Shown: positions 9,376-17,532, numbered from the stretch's first letter. The stretch is DNA of 64,000 bases from Bacillus sp. 1NLA3E (GCF_000242895.2 NC_021171.1:1584001-1648000); one strand, 5' to 3'. Numbers and translations are program-made. The notes: a model not told the origin generated them from the sequence alone.

Positions 9376-9400
9376 AAGGTAACTTAGTAGACAAGTATAC
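9376..9400. promoter_or_regulatory. Putative GntR operator, transketolase operon
   Basis: AAGGTAACTTAGTAGACAAG at 9376 is nearly identical to AAGGTACCTTAGTAGACAAG at 13170 in front of the alcohol dehydrogenase, and has the same position relative to the -10 box. The TAGTAGACAA core fits the imperfect TNGT..ACNA symmetry known for FadR-subfamily GntR proteins, and a FadR-type gene lies at 12240. Confidence 0.6.
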
Positions 9401-9464
9401 AACATGACAAATTTTAACGTTTCAATGTAAAAACAGCTAGCTATAAATTAACGAGGTGACTGAG

Positions 9465-10298
9465 ATGAAGGATATTAGTGTTGAGGAGTTAAAGCAAAAA
9501 GCGATTGAGTTAAGAAAAGCAGCTCTTACAATGATTCACAAAGCACAATCTGGGCATCCGGGAGGTTCCCTTTCAGCAGCAGATATCGTAGCAGCCCTTT
9601 ACTTTAGAGAAATGAATGTGGACCCGAATAATCCGAAATGGGAAGACCGTGATCGGTTTGTATTATCAAAAGGACATGTTTGTCCTATCCAATATTCAGC
9701 ATTAGCATTACTTGGATTTGTCCCCTATGAAACAATATATACATTAAGAGAATTTGGCTCACCTTTTCAAGGCCATCCTGATATGAAAAAGTGTCCTGGG
9801 ATTGATATTTCTACTGGGTCTTTAGGACAGGGACTTTCTTGTGCAGTAGGGATGGCACTTGGAGGAAAAAGAGACTCAAAAGATTATCGAGTTTTCGCGA
9901 TTTTAGGAGACGGAGAGTGTCAAGAAGGACAAATATGGGAAGCTGCACAAAGTGCAGTTAAGTATCAATTAGATAATTTAGTCGTATTTGTTGATGATAA
10001 TGGATTACAAATTGATGGTACAACCGATGAAATAATGCCAAACCAAGATTTAGAAAAGAAGTTTCATGCTTTCGGTTTTGAAACGAGAAGAATTGATGGG
10101 CACTCGATGGAAGAAATTGTTGAAACATTGGATTATGTTAGAGAAGCAAAAAATGGAAAACCGAAGTGTATTGTGTGTAATACAGTAAAAGGGAAAGGCG
10201 TATCATTTATGGAAAATGTCGTTGGTTGGCATGGAGTCGCTCCAAATGATGAACAATTTGAACTTGCAATAGCAGAAGTAGCGGGAGGTTTAAGATAA
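9465..10298 (+). CDS. Transketolase, N-terminal (thiamine-diphosphate) subunit
   Basis: The 277-residue N-terminal half of a split transketolase: SGHPGGSLSAADIVAALYF, DRFVLSKGHVCPIQYSALA, and the thiamine-diphosphate/Mg motif GDGECQEGQIWEAAQ...VVFVDDNG. It pairs with the C-terminal subunit encoded immediately downstream to transfer ketol groups between sugar phosphates. Split enzymes of this kind occur in dedicated catabolic clusters (for example apulose-4-phosphate and sulfo-sugar pathways). ATG 9465 is preferred because GAGGTG lies six bases upstream; GTG 9456 is inside that site. Confidence 0.87.
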   Translation: MKDISVEELKQKAIELRKAALTMIHKAQSGHPGGSLSAADIVAALYFREMNVDPNNPKWEDRDRFVLSKGHVCPIQYSALALLGFVPYETIYTLREFGSPFQGHPDMKKCPGIDISTGSLGQGLSCAVGMALGGKRDSKDYRVFAILGDGECQEGQIWEAAQSAVKYQLDNLVVFVDDNGLQIDGTTDEIMPNQDLEKKFHAFGFETRRIDGHSMEEIVETLDYVREAKNGKPKCIVCNTVKGKGVSFMENVVGWHGVAPNDEQFELAIAEVAGGLR

Positions 10299-11245
10299 TG
10301 AGTCTATTGGAAAAAGAAATTGTAAAGAAAAAAGCTACTAGAGAAGCCTTCGGTGATGAAATCGTAAAATTAGGAAAAAAGAACAAGAATATTTTTGTCG
10401 TAGATATCGATATCGGAAAGTCGTGTAAGACTACAGAATTCGCAAAGCAATTCCCTAATCAACATGTAAATGTTGGGATAGCTGAGCAAAATGGAGCTGG
10501 TTTGGCTGCGGGTCTTGCTACAACCGGTAAGATTCCATTTGTAAGCACTTACGCGGTATTCGGTTCCTTAAGAATGGCCGAGCAGATTAGACAAGAAATT
10601 TGTTATCCAAACCTAAATGTTAAAATTGCTTGTTCGCACGGTGGACTTACTCCAGCTAATGATGGTGCAAGTCATCAAAGTATCGAAGACATGGGAGTTT
10701 TAAGGACGATTCCAAATATGACAGTCATAATGGGTGCAGATTATCATTCTACTAGAAAACTAGTAGAACAAGCCGCTGAGTTTTATGGACCAGTCTATCT
10801 TCGTTTTACAAGAGATACTGTCCCGTTCATCTATGATGAAAATGAAGAATTTACGATTGGGAAAGCAAAGAAGCTTAGGAACGGAAATGATATAGCAATA
10901 ATTGCAAATGGTGACACTGTCTATCTAGCTTTAGAAGCAGCTAAGCAATTGGAAAATGAAGGGGTTTCTGTAAAACTATTAGACATTCACACAATAAAAC
11001 CTCTCGATCGTGAGGCTGTAGTTGAATGTCTAAATATTGGTAAAATTATTACAGTTGAAGATCATAATATATTAAATGGTCTCGGAAGTGCAGTATGTGA
11101 AGTAGTGGCTGAAGAAGGAAAGGGTATTGTTAGAAGAATAGGGGTTCAAGATCAGTTCGGACAATCTGCCCCATATGAAAAACTTTTAGAGCTTAATGGA
11201 ATTACAATTGAAGATATTGTAAGAACAGCGAAGGAAATGCTATAG
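10298..11245 (+). CDS. Transketolase, C-terminal (pyrimidine-binding) subunit
   Basis: The 315-residue C-terminal half of transketolase. The Glu in HVNVGIAEQNGAGLAAGLA activates the thiamine ring; PIYLRFTRD-like sequence (GPVYLRFTRDTVPF) and the C-terminal domain VSVKLLDIHTIKPLDREAV..ITVEDHN follow. Its ATG shares one base with the stop of the N-terminal subunit gene (TAATG), so the two are translationally coupled and should form an alpha2beta2 enzyme. The sugar-phosphate specificity cannot be read from the sequence. Confidence 0.88.
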   Translation: MSLLEKEIVKKKATREAFGDEIVKLGKKNKNIFVVDIDIGKSCKTTEFAKQFPNQHVNVGIAEQNGAGLAAGLATTGKIPFVSTYAVFGSLRMAEQIRQEICYPNLNVKIACSHGGLTPANDGASHQSIEDMGVLRTIPNMTVIMGADYHSTRKLVEQAAEFYGPVYLRFTRDTVPFIYDENEEFTIGKAKKLRNGNDIAIIANGDTVYLALEAAKQLENEGVSVKLLDIHTIKPLDREAVVECLNIGKIITVEDHNILNGLGSAVCEVVAEEGKGIVRRIGVQDQFGQSAPYEKLLELNGITIEDIVRTAKEML

Positions 11246-11296
11246 TACTTACCCAAATCATGCGTGATGAAATCTAGTGAAATAGGAGAGATAAAT

Positions 11297-12055
11297 ATGT
11301 TTGAGTTACAAGATAGAGTAGCGATCGTTACAGGCAGCGGTTCCCAAAAGGGGATTGGACGTACTATTGCATTAACACTTGCAAAGCAGGGAGCCGCAGT
11401 TATTATTGCTGATATTAATTTAGAGGGTGTTCAAGATACTGTAAATGCCATAACTGAAGCAGGCGGAAAGGCTTTAGGCGTTGAGTTAAATGTTACCAGC
11501 AAAGAATCATGTGATGCAATGGTTGAGAAAACCCTTGCAACGTTTGGTAGAATTGATATCCTTGTCAATAATGCCGGGATTTCACAAAAAGTTACGGTTC
11601 AAGATATGACACTTGAGGACATTACAAGAATATTTAGTGTGAATATGTTTGGTTTATTCTTATGTACTCAATCAGTATTAGAAACAATGAAAAAACAAAA
11701 GTTTGGAAGAATCATTAGTCTTTCCTCCGTTTCAGCAAAAAGAGGTGGCGGAGTATTTGGTGGCCCACACTATTCTGCCTCAAAGGCTGCTGTATTAGGA
11801 TTTTCTAAAAACTTAGCTCGGGAAGTAGCACTAGATGGAATTACAGTTAATTGTGTAGCTCCAGGCCTTGTAAATACTGAGATTTGGAAGTCCTTACCAG
11901 AAGAGGATGCAAAAGCTGTGATTGCAGGCATCCCTATGGGAAGACCTGGTGAAACTACAGAGATTGCATCGACCATTGCCTTTTTAGCATCAGAGGAAGC
12001 ATCCTATATTACCGGAGAAGAAATCGATATAAACGGTGGTTCACACATGGATTAA
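11297..12055 (+). CDS. SDR family NAD(P)-dependent oxidoreductase
   Basis: A 252-residue short-chain dehydrogenase/reductase: cofactor motif TGSGSQKGIG, NNAG, catalytic Ser and YSASK tetrad residues, and the C-terminal INGG. Family members oxidise or reduce sugar alcohols, gluconates or acyl chains; here its place 51 bp after the transketolase genes suggests a polyol or sugar-acid substrate (inference). ATG 11297 has AGGAGAG upstream; in-frame ATGs from 11264 lack one and would add eleven atypical residues. Confidence 0.85.
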   Translation: MFELQDRVAIVTGSGSQKGIGRTIALTLAKQGAAVIIADINLEGVQDTVNAITEAGGKALGVELNVTSKESCDAMVEKTLATFGRIDILVNNAGISQKVTVQDMTLEDITRIFSVNMFGLFLCTQSVLETMKKQKFGRIISLSSVSAKRGGGVFGGPHYSASKAAVLGFSKNLAREVALDGITVNCVAPGLVNTEIWKSLPEEDAKAVIAGIPMGRPGETTEIASTIAFLASEEASYITGEEIDINGGSHMD

Positions 12056-12072
12056 TGATACGATTATTTAAC

Positions 12073-12094
12073 AGGCATTCCAATTGGAATGCCT
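12073..12094. terminator. Perfect 22-bp palindrome after the SDR gene
   Basis: AGGCATTCC-AATT-GGAATGCCT is fully self-complementary, and is followed by only a weak ATTTGT tract. It may act as a leaky terminator before the regulator gene. Confidence 0.45.
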
Positions 12095-12130
12095 ATTTGT
12101 AATATCTCTATATTAGATAGTCTCCCGCAT

Positions 12131-12152
12131 AAGGTACTAAAAATAGCTAAGT
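12131..12152. promoter_or_regulatory. Degenerate copy of the GntR operator upstream of the regulator gene
   Basis: AAGGTACTAAAAATAGCTAAG at 12131 keeps the AAGGTAC half of the motif seen at 9376 and 13170 but diverges after it. This would suit weak autoregulation. Confidence 0.3.
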
Positions 12153-12239
12153 TGGTTGCCCATTAAAAACGAAGAGTATATAATTAATATGGTCTTTAAT
12201 ACAAGGAAAATGAAACAAAACATATGGAGAGAAGTGGTT

Positions 12240-12944
12240 ATGATAAATTTTAATCCGGTATCGAGTAAAAAACTATATCTTCAAATTTATAATCAAATTC
12301 TTTCTCAAATCCAATCAGGCTCATTTAACATAGGCGATAAACTCCCTACTGAAAGAGAGTTATGTGAACAATTTGGTGTAAGTCGTGCCCCCATCAGACA
12401 AGCCCTCAGTGCATTGGAATTAAATGGACTTATTTATTCCCGCCAAGGAGAAGGTGTTTTTGTTAAAAACACTCAGATAGCTTCTGAAAATTCTCAATCA
12501 GCTATTTTACTTGAATCAGTTTCCCCAGAGGATATTGTTGAAGCAAGAATGAATATAGAGCCTCTTATTTGTAAGTTTGCAGCTTTAAGGGCTACTGATG
12601 AGGACATTGCAGATCTGCGAACTACCATCAAGAAGATGGAGGAAGAAACAAAGGCGGGGCACTATGTGCCAGAAACCGATGAAGCATTACATAATGGGAT
12701 CGCAAAGGCTTCTCATAATGATTTATTTATTAGTATTATGGCAGCAATCAGTACCACAATGAAACAGCACGAAATGTGGAAATTTTTACGAGATAGAACT
12801 GTAACTCGACCAGACTATAGAGATCGTAATTTTTCTGAGCATAAATTGCTAATTAAAGCGATTGAGGACCATGATGAAAAGGAAGCAGAGAGAATCATGA
12901 CTTTTCATATGCAAAACCTATTTGACCGCTATTGGAAAGATTAG
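12240..12944 (+). CDS. GntR/FadR-subfamily transcriptional regulator (FCD domain)
   Basis: A 234-residue regulator. The N-terminal winged helix (about 8-75) shows KLYLQIYNQILSQIQSG, GDKLPTERELCEQFGVSRAP and the wing SRQGEGVFV. A helical FCD ligand domain follows (DIVEARMNIEPLICKFAA ... HNDLFISI ... EHKLLIKAIEDHDEKEAERIM), with the Asp/His residues that usually hold a metal and an organic-acid or sugar-acid effector. ATG 12240 is preferred because GGAGAG lies just upstream; an open frame reaches back to 12156. It probably represses the operons on both sides through the shared operator. Confidence 0.85.
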   Translation: MINFNPVSSKKLYLQIYNQILSQIQSGSFNIGDKLPTERELCEQFGVSRAPIRQALSALELNGLIYSRQGEGVFVKNTQIASENSQSAILLESVSPEDIVEARMNIEPLICKFAALRATDEDIADLRTTIKKMEEETKAGHYVPETDEALHNGIAKASHNDLFISIMAAISTTMKQHEMWKFLRDRTVTRPDYRDRNFSEHKLLIKAIEDHDEKEAERIMTFHMQNLFDRYWKD

Positions 12945-13025
12945 ATCTAGATAATCGACACTTTAGAAGTTATTAGGGGAGCGTATTAAATCTTGGAGAT
13001 TTTATAAATAAAAACTTATCACAAC

Positions 13026-13058
13026 ATTCCCCATCAAATGAAGGGGAATTTCTTTTTT
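13026..13058 (+). terminator. Terminator after the GntR gene
   Basis: ATTCCCC and AGGGGAAT form the stem, followed by TTCTTTTTTT. Confidence 0.7.
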
Positions 13059-13059
13059 T

Positions 13060-13108
13060 AAGTATGATGTAAAGCTATGTTACTAGCTTTGTATCATGCT
13101 TTTTTTTG
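13060..13108 (+). terminator. Second, longer terminator hairpin
   Basis: AAGTATGAT.AAAGCTA and TAGCTT..ATCATGCTT pair with a short loop and are followed by eight Ts. Tandem terminators here insulate the dehydrogenase promoter. Confidence 0.65.
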
Positions 13109-13132
13109 ATTTTGAAAATTAAAATTATCTTA

Positions 13133-13161
13133 TTGACATTCAATAGGTGTGAAAGTATATT
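13133..13161 (+). promoter_or_regulatory. Promoter of the alcohol dehydrogenase operon
   Basis: TTGACA (13133-13138), 17-bp spacer, TATATT (13156-13161): a near-consensus vegetative promoter. Confidence 0.6.
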
Positions 13162-13169
13162 AAATACAT

Positions 13170-13192
13170 AAGGTACCTTAGTAGACAAGTAC
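13170..13192. promoter_or_regulatory. Putative GntR operator, alcohol dehydrogenase operon
   Basis: AAGGTACCTTAGTAGACAAG begins nine bases after the -10 box, the same spacing as the matching site at 9376. The two 20-mers differ at one base. AAGGTACCTT is itself a perfect palindrome. Confidence 0.6.
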
Positions 13193-13256
13193 TCAAGAAG
13201 ACAACGTGATAATTCTGTTGTTGGAAAATTTTATCATTTTATAATGGGGGTAGATT

Positions 13257-14282
13257 ATGAGAGCTGGTGTGATTACAAAACCTTTCTCTATGGAATTACA
13301 AGGGGTTAGCATTCCAGTAATAAAACTAGCACACGAAGTCAAGATCCAAGTGAAGGTAACCGGTATTTGCGGTTCAGAAATTCATGCATACCATGGCACT
13401 CATCCTTTTCGAATTCCACCGGTTATCTCTGGGCACGAACTTGCTGGGGTAGTAGTTGAAGTTGGGGATAAGGTTAAAAATGTTTCTTTGGGGGACCGTG
13501 TTACGGTTGAACCCCATTATGGTTGTGGGGTGTGCAAACCCTGTCAGGCCGGAAATTATAATATTTGCAAAGATAAAAAAGTATTAGGTACACAGGAATG
13601 GACAGGTTCATTTGGAGAATTTATTGTTGTTCCGGAAAACACAATTGTTAAATTACCAGACAATGTATCCTTTGAACAAGGTGCACTGATTGAGCCGCTG
13701 GCAGTTGGTGTACATGCAGTAAGAAAAGCTGAAGTAGGACTTGGTGATAGGGTAGCAATATTGGGGGCAGGTCCAATCGGCTTGGGACTTTTACTAGCTG
13801 CAATAAATTCAGGTGCAACAAAAGTATTTATTACCGATGCTGTTGATTATAATTTGAATGTTGCAGAAAAGCTTGGAGCGACCCATACAATCAATACTTT
13901 AAAAGAAGATGCAATTGAAAAAATACTGGAAGAAACCGACGGAGAAGGCGTTGATAAGGTATTTATTGCAGTAGGAATTCAATCAGTTTTGAATGATTCT
14001 TTTAAGATTGTAAGAAGGGGAGGAAAGGTTTCTGAAGTAGCTCTTTTTGGTAAGAAACCGGAGATAGAGATTTCATATATTCAAAATAAGGAAATTCAAT
14101 TAATAGGTTCAAATATGTATGTTAGAAAGGATTTTGAGGTCGCAGCAGAGGCAATAGCAGCCAATATGTATGATACGTCATTATTCATTTCTAAGGTTAT
14201 ACCTGTTGAAGAAATCAAGAATGCTATGATAATAGTCGATGAAAAATTGGAAAATGTTATTAAAGTATTATTGAAATTTTAA
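13257..14282 (+). CDS. Zinc-dependent alcohol/polyol dehydrogenase (MDR family)
   Basis: A 341-residue medium-chain dehydrogenase. Catalytic-zinc ligands lie in GICGSEIH, SGHELAGVV and EPLAV. The structural-zinc tetrad CGVCKPCQAGNYNIC is intact, and the NAD fold starts GAGPIGLGLLLAA. It resembles sorbitol/threonine dehydrogenases, so NAD-linked oxidation of a polyol or sugar is likely. It has a strong GGGGG ribosome site and its own promoter and operator, and lies upstream of an MFS importer. Confidence 0.87.
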   Translation: MRAGVITKPFSMELQGVSIPVIKLAHEVKIQVKVTGICGSEIHAYHGTHPFRIPPVISGHELAGVVVEVGDKVKNVSLGDRVTVEPHYGCGVCKPCQAGNYNICKDKKVLGTQEWTGSFGEFIVVPENTIVKLPDNVSFEQGALIEPLAVGVHAVRKAEVGLGDRVAILGAGPIGLGLLLAAINSGATKVFITDAVDYNLNVAEKLGATHTINTLKEDAIEKILEETDGEGVDKVFIAVGIQSVLNDSFKIVRRGGKVSEVALFGKKPEIEISYIQNKEIQLIGSNMYVRKDFEVAAEAIAANMYDTSLFISKVIPVEEIKNAMIIVDEKLENVIKVLLKF

Positions 14283-14296
14283 TATATAATATATTT

Positions 14297-14324
14297 TGAA
14301 AGCGTTTTAATGTAAGTGTTTACA
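14297..14324. promoter_or_regulatory. Two adjacent cre-like sites upstream of the MFS gene
   Basis: TGAAAGCGTTTTAA (14297-14310) matches the CcpA cre consensus except near its 3' end. TGTAAGTGTTTACA (14311-14324) follows directly and is a palindrome with TG replacing the central CG. Together they suggest catabolite control of the transporter. Confidence 0.5.
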
Positions 14325-14473
14325 AAAATTTACCTAGTTTAATTGTAGGCATTCCGATTACTAGGGATAATTGGTTGAATGTTTCAAAACGAATAATACA
14401 ATAGAAATTTTCAAATTAACCAGATATTAAAGCTAGAAAATAGTTAGGTACGAAACCCTAAGGAGGCGTTATT

Positions 14474-15805
14474 TTGGATTTACTTCAATTAGAGCGGTCA
14501 ACTACTAAAAAAGTTTCATTAAGATTACTTCCATTCCTATTTCTATGTTTTACAATATCAATACTAGATCGAGTGAATATCGGATTTGCGGCACTGCAAA
14601 TGAATGAAGATTTAGGATTTTCTAATGCAGTTTTCGGTTTTGGAGCAGGAATCTTTTTCTTTGGTTATTTCCTGTTAGAGGTACCAGGCAGTGCAATTAT
14701 GACGAAAATTGGAGCAAGAAAATGGATTAGTAGAATCATGGTAACATGGGCAATGATAGCGGTATTAATGGCCTTTGTTCAAACTCCTATCCAATTTTAC
14801 TCTGCAAGATTTTTACTAGGGGTTGCTGAAGCAAGTTTTTATCCATGTATGGTTTACTATTTAAGTGGGTTTTATCAAACAAAGCACCATGCAAAAGCGA
14901 TTGCCGGATTCATGGTGGCAATTCCAGGTGCTAATGCCCTAGGTGCTCCACTTTCAACTTTCTTGCTGGGTGTTCACTGGATGGGTATGGAAGGATGGCA
15001 ATGGCTGTTTATTATGGAAGCGATTCCAGCCTTTATCTTAGGGTTTATATGTTACTTCTATCTAGATGATAAAATTGAAGATGTAAAGTGGTTGAACAAC
15101 GATGAGAAAAAATGGCTAATTGACACAACAACAAAAGAGAAACTTGTGAAACAGAAAGTAAAACACTATTCTTTTTGGCAGGCTTTAAAGGATCGTGACG
15201 TCCTTATCTTATCATTGGGATATTTTTGCTGGATGATTGGTTATTACGGAATTGTTATGTTTTTACCAACCATTTCAAAAGGCTTATCAGAGACAACCTC
15301 TCTTTCCACTCAATCTATGGGCTGGGTGCTTGGGTTAATGTATGTTTGTGCCATGGTCACGATGATTCTAGTGGGGAACCATTCTGATAAGAAGAACGAG
15401 CGACGCTTTCATGTTGCGGCATGTTTAACAACAAGTGCAGTGGCAATGATCATTAGTAGCCTTGTTGCCAATACCAGTATTGTTTTATCATTCGTATTTT
15501 TGACAGTGGCATTATGTGGGGCATTTGGGGCATACTCACCATTCTGGTCTATTCCGCCTTCTTTCTTAACTGAAGCAGCTGCTGCAGGTGCAATCGCACT
15601 AATTAATAGTATTGGTAATCTGGGTGGATTCTTTGGACCATACATTGTGGGATATATTAAGGATACAACAGGATCTTTTAATACAAGTATGATTTTCTTA
15701 GGTGTAAGTATGATCATAAGTTCAAGTATCATTGTATTCCTGGTAAAACAATCAGGAAAGGCTTTACATAAAAATGACTCAAATAAATTAGAAAAAACTA
15801 GTTAA
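14474..15805 (+). CDS. MFS transporter, anion:cation symporter (ACS) type
   Basis: A 443-residue, twelve-segment major facilitator. The N-terminal signature (FLFLCFTISILDRVNIGFAALQM, then FFFGYFLLEVPGS, then RFLLGVAEASFYPC) is characteristic of the ACS branch that imports sugar acids, tartrate and similar carboxylates, although non-acid substrates also occur. TTG 14474 is supported by AAGGAGG. It follows the dehydrogenase after 190 bp containing cre-like sites, so it probably imports the substrate of this island. Confidence 0.87.
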   Translation: MDLLQLERSTTKKVSLRLLPFLFLCFTISILDRVNIGFAALQMNEDLGFSNAVFGFGAGIFFFGYFLLEVPGSAIMTKIGARKWISRIMVTWAMIAVLMAFVQTPIQFYSARFLLGVAEASFYPCMVYYLSGFYQTKHHAKAIAGFMVAIPGANALGAPLSTFLLGVHWMGMEGWQWLFIMEAIPAFILGFICYFYLDDKIEDVKWLNNDEKKWLIDTTTKEKLVKQKVKHYSFWQALKDRDVLILSLGYFCWMIGYYGIVMFLPTISKGLSETTSLSTQSMGWVLGLMYVCAMVTMILVGNHSDKKNERRFHVAACLTTSAVAMIISSLVANTSIVLSFVFLTVALCGAFGAYSPFWSIPPSFLTEAAAAGAIALINSIGNLGGFFGPYIVGYIKDTTGSFNTSMIFLGVSMIISSSIIVFLVKQSGKALHKNDSNKLEKTS

Positions 15806-15832
15806 AAGGTAAGGCCTCTTTTTAATAAAAAT

Positions 15833-15867
15833 CCGGCAGTTAGGTTTAAACAGCTGCCGGTTTTCTT
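15833..15867 (+). terminator. Terminator after the MFS gene
   Basis: CCGGCAG and CTGCCGG form the stem, followed by TTTTCTTTCT. Confidence 0.75.
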
Positions 15868-15912
15868 TCTTTAAATAACAATCAATCAGAAATGCATAGG
15901 AGATGTTTGGCA

Positions 15913-16869
15913 ATGAATAAACTAGGGGTCATAACAAGTGGTGGAGATGCCCCGGGAATGAATGCAACTATTAGAGCAATAGTAAAAGCAGCAAACTATC
16001 ATAATATAGAAGTAATGGGAATAAAGTGTGGGTTTCAAGGCTTAATAGACGGGAAAATTCATAAATTAACTAGTGAAGATGTTGATCATATTGCAGATAA
16101 AGGTGGGACGATTTTAAAAACTTCTCGCTCGTTAGAATTTATGAAGGAATCAGGTAGAAATAAAGCATTAATAGCATTGAGGAATTACGGGATTTCATCT
16201 TTAGTTGTAATAGGTGGTGAAGGATCTTTTAAGGGAGCAGAAAAACTACATGAACTCGGTATTAAAGTCATTGGTATACCTGGAACGATAGATAATGATT
16301 TAGCTTACACGGATTATTCAATAGGATTTGATACAACTTTGAATACGGTGTTGGAGTGCATTGGTAAAATTAAAGATACAGATTTTTCACATGACAAAAC
16401 AACGATTGTCGAAGTGATGGGAAGATATTGTGGGGATTTAGCCTTATATTCTGCCATAGCAGGCGGTGGGGAAATCATATCAACTCCAGAAAGAAAATTA
16501 GATTTTGACACGATATGTTCCAAATTAAATTCAAGAATTAAAAGTGGTAAGAAAGATAATCTCGTCATCATAACCGAAAGAATGTATGATTTGCCAACGT
16601 TACAAAAATATATTGAAGAAAAGGTAAATGTCAGTGTAAGGACGACAGTTTTAGGCTTTATTCAAAGAGGGGGAAACCCATCCGCATTTGATCGCGTATT
16701 AGCAAGCAAAATGGGTGTTAAGGCAGTGAACCTGTTGATTGAAGGATATTCTGGAAGAGCTGTTGGGAATAAAGAGAATAACATAATTAATATAGAGCTT
16801 AAAAATGTTAATGCAGAGATTGTTGACAACCGGGAAAACTATAGTTTACTAGACACTTTATTGTATTAA
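15913..16869 (+). CDS. ATP-dependent 6-phosphofructokinase paralogue
   Basis: PfkA-type kinase, 318 residues from ATG 15913 (AGGAG ten bases upstream; the open frame back to 15892 adds seven unlikely residues). GGDAPGMN, the catalytic TIDND (125-129) and MGRYCGDL are intact. Residue 103 in the usual GGDGS loop is Glu (GGEGS, 101-105); in E. coli PfkA that position is an Asp near Mg-ATP. It is probably an extra copy dedicated to this island, because a housekeeping pfkA in Bacillaceae normally sits beside accA/pykA, not here. It could also phosphorylate a different ketose phosphate. Confidence 0.83.
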   Translation: MNKLGVITSGGDAPGMNATIRAIVKAANYHNIEVMGIKCGFQGLIDGKIHKLTSEDVDHIADKGGTILKTSRSLEFMKESGRNKALIALRNYGISSLVVIGGEGSFKGAEKLHELGIKVIGIPGTIDNDLAYTDYSIGFDTTLNTVLECIGKIKDTDFSHDKTTIVEVMGRYCGDLALYSAIAGGGEIISTPERKLDFDTICSKLNSRIKSGKKDNLVIITERMYDLPTLQKYIEEKVNVSVRTTVLGFIQRGGNPSAFDRVLASKMGVKAVNLLIEGYSGRAVGNKENNIINIELKNVNAEIVDNRENYSLLDTLLY

Positions 16870-16875
16870 AAAAAT

Positions 16876-17067
16876 GGCTTTGTTAAAGCAAAATGTTGAT
16901 TTTTTACACAATGTTGATTGGAGTGGAAGGCGCGAAGACTCCTGCGGGAGCAACGGGACAGGTGAGACCCCGCAGGCGCTTCGCTTTAGCGCCGAGGATG
17001 CTCACCGCCCGCCCCGCGGAAAGCGAAGCGCCTGGAACGGAAATCAACATGCAAGTTTAACAGAGCC
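16876..17067 (+). mobile_element. GC-rich MITE-like repeat, copy 2
   Basis: The ends are GGCTTTGTTAAAG and TTTAACAGAGCC (inverted) and the core is 16913-17048. The 8-bp direct repeats AAAAAAAT at 16868-16875 and 17068-17075 are identical, a target-site duplication. It has inserted right after the phosphofructokinase stop codon, between that gene and the SR1P gene. The core hairpin loop is four to five bases longer than in other copies. Confidence 0.85.
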
Positions 17068-17133
17068 AAAAAAATCCGGATTGTTTATAACAAATCAGTT
17101 CCAGTTTTATTTTATAGAAATGGGGAAGAGTAC

Positions 17134-17274
17134 ATGGATGAGCAAACAACTATTAAACAAGGAACGATTGTTTGTCAAGTATGTGGGGAAATTATCGAAA
17201 GTGTGGATAGTTCCGAAGGAGTAAAAACTTGGTATGGAAAATGTTCGAAGGATTGTTCTAATAAAGAAGAATGA
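17134..17274 (+). CDS. SR1P-family GapA-binding peptide
   Basis: A 46-residue Cys-rich peptide containing IKQGTIVCQVCGEIIESV and ending TWYGKCSKDCSNKEE, with Cys at 14, 17, 37 and 41. The GTIVCQ-C core and later W/LYG.C match SR1P, the peptide encoded inside the dual-function small RNA SR1 of Bacillus, which binds GapA and promotes RNA degradation through RNase J1. GGGGAAGAG precedes the ATG. A strong terminator 120 bases after the stop fits an SR1-like transcript ending near 17425. Whether the RNA also base-pairs with mRNAs cannot be seen. Confidence 0.75.
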   Translation: MDEQTTIKQGTIVCQVCGEIIESVDSSEGVKTWYGKCSKDCSNKEE

Positions 17275-17393
17275 GGAATCGTGATATTGCTCTGAACCTT
17301 TTTTCATGATTCATGGATTATTGGATAGGGGCGAAAACTCGATTGCGATGCTCAATCAATACTCCAGAGAAATGGAGCTAGGAATTGAAAAAG

Positions 17394-17425
17394 GGAAGCA
17401 CCTTTAAGTTAGGTGCTTCTTTTTC
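17394..17425 (+). terminator. Terminator, possible 3' end of the SR1-like RNA
   Basis: GAAGCACCT and AGGTGCTTC form a nine-base-pair stem with a short loop, followed by TTTTTCT. Confidence 0.7.
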
Positions 17426-17464
17426 TATTAGTGATTATAAACAAATTAAGAGATAATTGATTTA

Positions 17465-17486
17465 CATCACAAATTCATCACAAACT
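17465..17486 (+). promoter_or_regulatory. Tandem 11-bp response-regulator sites, two-component promoter
   Basis: CATCACAAATT (17465-17475) is directly followed by CATCACAAACT (17476-17486): head-to-tail repeats with one-helical-turn spacing, upstream of a TATAAAAT -10. The same motif precedes the linked export operon at 19765. Confidence 0.55.
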
Positions 17487-17532
17487 TTTGGTAATGATAT
17501 AAAATACATACTATCTATGAGAGGAATGCACT

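Noticed and set aside
16874-17224. 116-codon ORF with a GKRSAWNGNQ-type segment
   Set aside because: It is a translation of the repeat core, and the same peptide recurs in every copy; the real gene here is the SR1P ORF in another frame.
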